From Cokeromyces recurvatus (lineage: Eukaryota > Mucoromycota > Mucoromycetes > Mucorales > Mucoraceae): a stretch of 64,000 bases of DNA. The notes under the pieces are model-generated. The model was not told the origin of the DNA. It made no database searches and was given only the letters and a program-made list of their open reading frames with translations. Positions 58,674-64,000 of this stretch are shown one piece after another (the first letter of the stretch is position 1; each line of letters begins with the position of its first letter). The translations under genes and the position numbers were made by a program. Location: contig NW_026251407.1 of the NCBI RefSeq assembly GCF_025118155.1, forward strand, positions 186,001 to 250,000. The letters run 5' to 3'.

Positions 58674-59639
58674 TTTATTTTATTTTTTATGTATATTCCT
58701 CTTTTTAAAACTATTAGATATGTTATATATAATAAACAAATAATAAAGTTATTACAATCGTTTATCTTCAAATATTTTCAAGTTATACATTAGAACAACT
58801 TTAGCTAACCCGCTAAAAGAAAAAAAAGTAAACCTCTAATATTTAACAATTAGGATAATAGAAAAAACGGGATGTATATACATTATAATAATTAAAATAA
58901 ATAAATAGCTTTAAAATGTATGTTCAAAGTTAAGAACCTTCTTTGAAGATGATATACTATGGTAGTGACTACTATTCTTATTATTGCTTTTACTAGATAT
59001 TACCTAAAACAAATGTCATGACATGTTATATACCCTTTAATGTTAATATTTTGCTATTCTTTTGGTTTCCTGTAGTCGTATACTAAATAGTATCAACACA
59101 TATAGTATGTATGTTTAAGTTTATAGTATTAAGTTACTGCTTTAAGTAAAATGGAGTATTATTTTATAATTTACATATACATAAATATATATTTATAGTA
59201 TTTATAGGGCTTATTCCTTATTATAGTCTTTTCTGTATGCTTGTATTGCTTATAATTATTACACTTTGAAGGTTTACATGAAACCCTACTGCTTTATATT
59301 AAATGTTTACTTATATAATATTTTATTTATAATATCAATTATAACTGAATAGCTATTTGATTGGAATATTAAACAAGCTGCTTGATCATTTACAGCATAA
59401 CAGAAGCATTATTCAAGCCAATTTTACCCCTAACGAACCATTACACAAACAAGCTTTAATCGACTATCATTGGACTTACGAATTTACATGCGTATTTCGT
59501 TGATTGGTTCAAATATTTGATTTGCTAGTGTGTGAAATGTACATGCTCCATAAATACTCTTTTCATTTTTCTTTTTCTTTTTCTTTTTCTTTTTCTTTTT
59601 CTTTTCTTTTTCTTTTTTTTTTCTTCACTTGTTAACCAT
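58639..59639. other. Intergenic, pyrimidine microsatellite
   Basis: PPR 3' flank with an ATT/TTA repeat at about 58644-58670. TTTTTC repeats at about 59566-59625 lead into ATG/GTAAGT at 59638-59645. No gene is supported to 59560. Confidence 0.5.
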
Positions 59640-59642
59640 GTA

Positions 59643-59699
<57 letters not shown>

Positions 59700-60028
59700 A
59701 AATTTACTTAGTGAAGTGTCCGTTGAAGCAAATATGTAATTTTCATTAAGTGAATGGGCCGGTAGGCGTAACAAACCTACTCAACCCCTAGTAACAAGTA
59801 TGGCCCCCTCTCAACACGGCACAGATCAGTTGCAGATGTTAGGATTTATTAAGTGAATGGGCCGGTAGGCATAAAAACTTACTCAACCCCTAGTAACTGA
59901 AACATCTTGCATCGTTGTAATTGTGAATGGGCCGGTAGGCGTAACAAACCTACTCAACCCCTAGTAACAAGCACAACAGCTTTCTCTCTGTGCAATATAA
60001 CCTTTACTAATTTTTTTTTTTATTGTAG
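59640..60028 (+). ncRNA. Intron-like segment carrying three stem-loop direct repeats
   Basis: A perfect GTAAGT donor (59640) directly overlaps an ATG. It is followed by a T48/A10 tract, three 45-46-bp repeats (59750-59795, 59853-59897, 59923-59968), a TACTAAT branch site, a T tract and TTGTAG at 60028. Each repeat can fold as GGTAGG-loop-CCTACT inside an outer GGG/CCC pair. Copies 1 and 3 are identical; copy 2 has a shorter loop and a C-to-T change in the stem that still pairs with G. The spacers (57 and 25 bp) are unrelated. This suggests a structured RNA processed from an intron or a transcript leader. It is not a tRNA, and C/D or H/ACA boxes are not convincingly present. Function unknown. 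Confidence 0.45.
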
Positions 60029-60681
60029 GTATCGACATGACGCATGGTGTTGTAAATATAGTCTTTTGATTCTGATTTGAAGGAGAATCTTTAAATAACT
60101 TATTATTCTAAAATTTTTATTGTTAATTAATAAATTTATAAATAAAGATGTTTATTATATTTCTTTTCTTACTCTAACTGGTCTTTCTTCTATCTGCTTT
60201 TAATAATACAATGTTAGTGACTATTGATGGCTAAAGTTTTGTTCTTTATTAGTTGATACATGCTGTATTTGTTGAATTGATAAAACTCTAGAGCATCTTC
60301 CTGTCTATGCAGTAATTATGAACAACACAATAAATATTTTAATGTATTACCTCTGATGAGAGTATTTAGCTTTCCCACAAAGTTATGGCATAATATAGAT
60401 ATAATTAATAGGGCAGAATCCACCATACTTAAAAACTTGAACATCAATTTTTATAACTTGTTTTAATTATTACCATAAATTGAAATCCTATTTTAATTCT
60501 GCTAATTTGTACGCTCATAGACAATTAAATCAACATCTTATGTTACAGCTGAGGTCTGCTTTTTTAAGGAGTCCCCTATTGCACTAATAGTACGCGTGGT
60601 AGCACATACCTCCTTTTTGCAATTTTAATAGACAAGATAACAATCTAAACATTCAACCATTTCTTTTTCTTGTAAACAAAA
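60029..60681. promoter_or_regulatory. Region upstream of the PD-(D/E)XK-like gene
   Basis: AT-rich, without a supported ORF. An ACGCGT palindrome at 60592-60597 lies 85 bp before the start codon (MCB-type cell-cycle site in yeasts; relevance here unknown). A short ORF spliced from 59638-59639 would end in TGA near 60077. Confidence 0.3.
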
Positions 60682-62145
60682 ATGGATAAGCATTTAGTTC
60701 GTGAAAAAAAGAAACGTGCACCAAGTGAATTGAAATGGTGTTTGGAAAACACTGACAATTTTGATCATATCTCGTTTTTTAATGCCCATATGCAGAATAC
60801 TAAATCTCAGCTGATACGTCGATTTAACATTATCGTAAACAATTGGATTGTCGATGTCAACAAGAAAACAAGACTACAAAATAATTTTAACAGCTGGAAC
60901 TTGACAGAAAGTAAAAAATTCTGGAAAGAATGGGAAGTAAGACGAGATCTACAGCCTTCACCAGAAGCGGAAACCTCTGATCAAACCATCCAGACATCAA
61001 CAGTTGTCTCTTCGTTATCCAATGCCACTAACGAGTTAATAATCAACCATCTCCCAATCTACTTCAGTGCCCCATGTTGTGATAGTTATGTTGTGAGTGA
61101 TTTTAACGTGAATTTGGGATTCTACAACTTTCAGCTTGCTGTAAAAGAAGCGATTGTTAATAAGAGACTCTTAACTTTTGAGAGCAATATTGCTCATATA
61201 CTAGCAGTTTCAGCGATTCTGCTGTTGCATCAACAAACAAATGATTCTGAGCTGGACAGGTATTTAAATGGTTTGTCTACAGTGATAATCAAAGATCTGA
61301 AATCAAAATTAGGTTGGAAAGCGGCCAAGTTTCCTCGTGAACTCGTTGTAATTCTTCTTGATATTCACCATGATCTGACGTCTGATAAGTGCACAAAAGA
61401 AGTTGCTGTAACCAAGATATCCAATCTATCGTTGAACTACGATCCTGTAGTGAGACAGTGTCTTGGCGTTATCATGCGCTTGTTGCAAACATTGCCACAA
61501 ATCTCGAATATGCTTGAAGTCCTTGAACGCCGTCTTTGCTCACGGTATCTCCAGCCTATTCTACAGAGCCTATTCGATCAAAGGGTTTCGAATGGTGAAA
61601 TCCTTTTTGATTTCACTGACGAGCTTCTTGAGAAAGACACTGATACTACCAGTTTAAACAATCGTCGGCCGGATGGAACTATCACTTGGGTTGCTGGTAA
61701 CAGTCAAAGGCATCTAGGGTATATAGAAGTCAAGCCTTTGAGTGCAGCAGGTAGCCACTACCTTGTGAATGCCGATCTTGTACGTCTTGGCGTATTCGCC
61801 AAAAAAACAATTGACAGCAACCAGTGTAAAAACTTGTTGGTCATACAAGCGGTGGGAATGATGCTGACATTCTATATGGTACAGCGAACAACAGAAGAAT
61901 TATATACGATGGTTGAGCTTGATCGTATACGCTTCCCATCTTCAATCGACGAAATGACTATGATCTTTGGCGCGATGGACAAAATCATGGACATTATTTC
62001 AATATTTAGAACGTGTTGTATCGACAACCAACCCTGTTCAACCGAAATGCATAAGAAAACTTTGAGCTCCCCAATATTGCGAGCAATAACGACTGATAAC
62101 GTAAATCGGAAACGAAAAAACCCTTATCAGCAGAGCTATTATTAA
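60682..62145 (+). CDS. Orphan intronless protein with PD-(D/E)XK nuclease-like signature
   Basis: An uninterrupted 487-residue frame starting MDKHLVREKKKRAPSELKW. The N-terminal quarter is basic and Trp/Asn-rich; the middle is helical (FPRELVVILLDIHHDL; LGVIMRLLQTLPQISNML). The notable part is residues 329-351: RRPDGTITW, then LGYIEVKP. Asp331 and Glu349-x-Lys351 are 18 residues apart and fit the D...(D/E)xK core of restriction-like nucleases, with a preceding Pro and hydrophobic strand. The C terminus is basic (NVNRKRKNPYQQS), NLS-like. Proteins of this look recur as expanded, uncharacterised families in Mucorales; that is from memory and inference. Activity is not shown. Loss of introns contrasts with nearby host genes. 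Confidence 0.6.
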   Translation: MDKHLVREKKKRAPSELKWCLENTDNFDHISFFNAHMQNTKSQLIRRFNIIVNNWIVDVNKKTRLQNNFNSWNLTESKKFWKEWEVRRDLQPSPEAETSDQTIQTSTVVSSLSNATNELIINHLPIYFSAPCCDSYVVSDFNVNLGFYNFQLAVKEAIVNKRLLTFESNIAHILAVSAILLLHQQTNDSELDRYLNGLSTVIIKDLKSKLGWKAAKFPRELVVILLDIHHDLTSDKCTKEVAVTKISNLSLNYDPVVRQCLGVIMRLLQTLPQISNMLEVLERRLCSRYLQPILQSLFDQRVSNGEILFDFTDELLEKDTDTTSLNNRRPDGTITWVAGNSQRHLGYIEVKPLSAAGSHYLVNADLVRLGVFAKKTIDSNQCKNLLVIQAVGMMLTFYMVQRTTEELYTMVELDRIRFPSSIDEMTMIFGAMDKIMDIISIFRTCCIDNQPCSTEMHKKTLSSPILRAITTDNVNRKRKNPYQQSYY

Positions 62146-63598
62146 GGCTATCACTCTGATTATTTTTTTTTTAAAAAAATAAATAAAAATAAAGCAATAT
62201 TATCGTGAATAGATAAACTGTACATATATTTTCTTGTATGATTGTTGAAGTTATGAATGCTACTCCAATGTTTTACTTCTTGTGCTCTCTGAGTAGTTTG
62301 ATAAATAGTTGGCAATTGCATAGTGTTATAAATACAATACATTACATAATATTAGGATAAACCATTATTACATGAGTGTATTGACACCATAAAATAAAAA
62401 TATTCTAGAAAGACATTAATAATAAAATCCATATAATATAGATAGAACCATTTAGATAGCATCCCTTTTAAAACGATAATTGAAATTCTTATAACTTTTA
62501 CTTTAAGGGGCTCTCGCACTTTCAAGCTTTATTACCGTTACTGCATTATTAACTTGAAGTACAGCACATCGGATAAACTTCTTTATATTTATGATCTTCT
62601 CATAGATGTCAAGATCAAATAAATATAGTTCAAAGTAGAACGGATAATGAATTTATGTTAATTCATAGAATTTACATGGATTACTTGTCATTTGGGAAGT
62701 TAGAGCCATTTATTGGTACTTATATAGTTAACATAAGATATAATTTAACATCCAGAACAGAAACAGAATAATACTAGAAATTAGTATAAATAACTCAATC
62801 CAGAAATAGAATGTAGTTTCTTTTTTTTTTCCCCTTAGCCTTTTTATTTTGAATAAAATTGTTATATTTAATTTCATTATTTCTTTTGTTTTTATGCTTT
62901 GCTGTAAAAGTTGCGGAATCCTTTAACAAAGGTGTTATCAGGCAAGAAGTAGCCTCCAAGAATTTTTGTTTCTTGTCGTAGTATGAACATTTAAATATAT
63001 TAGCTGTCATAAATATGCATGGTAAAGTACTATGTATAATGCAAAAGTGAGGGAAAGAAGGGAAATAGAAATAAAGATACATAGAATGATAGAAGACGCA
63101 ACTTTAATCAAGTTACTATGTAAATGAATGAATGGATAAGTAGTATTATGAATATAAATATAAGTATAGATGTAGGTATAAATGTAATGTAAATGTTAAT
63201 ATTACAATATAATGATGCATTCTATTTTTTTTATAAAGCAATACAATACGCCATAGAACGTATTTAGAGTAAATACTTTGATAATGCAAATAGGATTGTG
63301 TATTGAGGTTAAAATTACAATATTGCTTTATAATTGTTTCATTTTAATCAATTAGAAAACATCACTTTTCCCCTTAGAATAATCCACACTTTAACTCCAC
63401 ATAATATTTGTATATAATATAGTCAGACATAATTATTTTATCTCCCACACAACAATTTGAATAAACTATTTTACTTTGCTTTTTCTTTATTCTTTTATTT
63501 CTTTTAAATACACACTCTGTCTCATTCTACGATATTTCTCATTTAGAGTGACGTTGCCACATTGTTTCCATGTACGTACGTTAAAAGTATTTATGAAC
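62146..63598. other. Intergenic, no gene seen
   Basis: AT-rich convergent spacer. ORFs at 62160-62342 and 62795-63082 are AT-driven. Base composition shifts to GC-richer at about 63600 where the last gene begins. Confidence 0.5.
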
Positions 63599-64000
63599 TC
63601 ATGGAACCCGGCCAATATAATCGCGAATGCGACTGTTGGAGGGGGGGTTGTTGAACTCGTTCAGAGACTTAACGAGTAGGTTCCAGTTAGGACTAATAAT
63701 GTCGGCGAAGATACTACGGTCCTCGGTACATTTGAGATATGGTTGAGTGGCTTCAATGTGTTCAATTGAAGTCATGGGGGTGTCGACAGATAAAGTACTC
63801 GTATGTGCATTAGAGGAGGATGAGCTTTGTCGTTGCTCATTTCGAACAGTCGAGGACGACGCTGTCGGGACAAGAGTTTTGTGAAAAGATGTGACGTTGC
63901 GACCACATCTAGACACGACTTTAACCCACGAAAGGTGGGAGTTGGTTGTTGGAGACGAGCTTCCCCTCGTGGAAGCTAAAGCTTGTTTGTGTAATGGTTC
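63599..64000 (-). CDS. Unidentified protein, C-terminal end (5' part beyond window)
   Basis: On the minus strand the frame is open from the right edge to a stop at 63599, about 133 codons. It reads HLSWVKVVSRCGRNVTSF, a Ser/Thr-rich linker (RQSSSSSNAHTSTLSV), then IFADIISPNWNLLVKSL and ends IRDYIGRVP. GC content is visibly higher than in neighbours and CG dinucleotides are frequent. No domain is recognised. The linker plus basic start could suit a mobile-element ORF1 or a host regulatory protein; I cannot decide. Confidence 0.5.
   Translation of the reverse strand, partial: EPLHKQALASTRGSSSPTTNSHLSWVKVVSRCGRNVTSFHKTLVPTASSSTVRNEQRQSSSSSNAHTSTLSVDTPMTSIEHIEATQPYLKCTEDRSIFADIISPNWNLLVKSLNEFNNPPSNSRIRDYIGRVP

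Noticed and set aside
59750..59968. CRISPR-like array (three repeats with unique spacers)
   Set aside because: Only three copies, unequal spacers of 57 and 25 bp, a eukaryotic context and an intron around them; no cas-like genes.
59750..59968. tRNA or tRNA-derived SINE
   Set aside because: No B-box GGTTCGANTCC and no cloverleaf; only one stem-loop per copy.
60352..60380. CTGATGAG as a hammerhead ribozyme core
   Set aside because: No matching GAAA core and no flanking stems.

Overview
The window looks like nuclear DNA of a filamentous fungus, most likely a Mucoromycota/Mucorales species. The DNA is very AT-rich. Genes carry many short introns (about 45-90 nt) with GTAAGT-like donors and CTAAC/CTAAT branch sites. 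One gene encodes a subunit of the fungus-specific DASH complex and another a chitin deacetylase, and the LINE, Tc1/mariner, Helitron and Fanzor relics are of the kinds common in Mucorales. Species cannot be read from the sequence. Intergenic DNA is full of A or T runs of 30-50 bases.

Layout. 1-9.2 kb: partial histidine-type phosphatase (-), Tos4/Plm2-like FHA protein (+), long-chain alcohol oxidase of the GMC family (-), and a bHLH-zipper factor (+). 9.5-11.4 kb: a decayed Fanzor (eukaryotic TnpB relative) between imperfect terminal inverted repeats with flanking TA. 12.1-18 kb: PKA catalytic subunit (+) and MFS sugar transporter (+). 18.1-19.9 kb: AP180/CALM-type ANTH adaptor (-), followed by a gene desert of about 5 kb. 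25.2-27.4 kb: chitin deacetylase (+) and a small single-pass membrane protein (+). 27.4-40.5 kb: a graveyard of mobile elements, holding a fold-back element, a Tc1/mariner copy with TIRs, a LINE 3' end, an intronless orphan gene with a zinc ribbon, a hierarchical 43-bp minisatellite, a second DDE transposase relic and a Helitron-type helicase pseudogene. 42.4-48.5 kb: compact housekeeping block with sorting nexin 3 (-), tRNA (guanine26-N2) methyltransferase TRM1 (-), PTRHD1-type peptidyl-tRNA hydrolase (-), DASH subunit Dad3 (+) and a small HMG/YABBY-like protein (-). 50.7-58.6 kb: RING/TRAF zinc-finger protein (+), tRNA-Arg(ACG) and a 1121-residue PPR protein (+). 59.6-64 kb: an intron-like segment carrying three copies of a 46-bp stem-loop repeat, an intronless orphan protein with a PD-(D/E)XK-like signature, and the end of an unknown gene running off the right edge.

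Most host genes are unrelated neighbours with their own promoters; there are no operons. Exon structures were worked out by hand: splice sites were placed so that reading frame and family motifs stay continuous. They are predictions. The most interesting items are the Fanzor element, the intron-borne triple stem-loop repeat together with the PD-(D/E)XK orphan downstream, the fold-back element at 27.4-28.0 kb, and the orphan gene beside the higher-order minisatellite.
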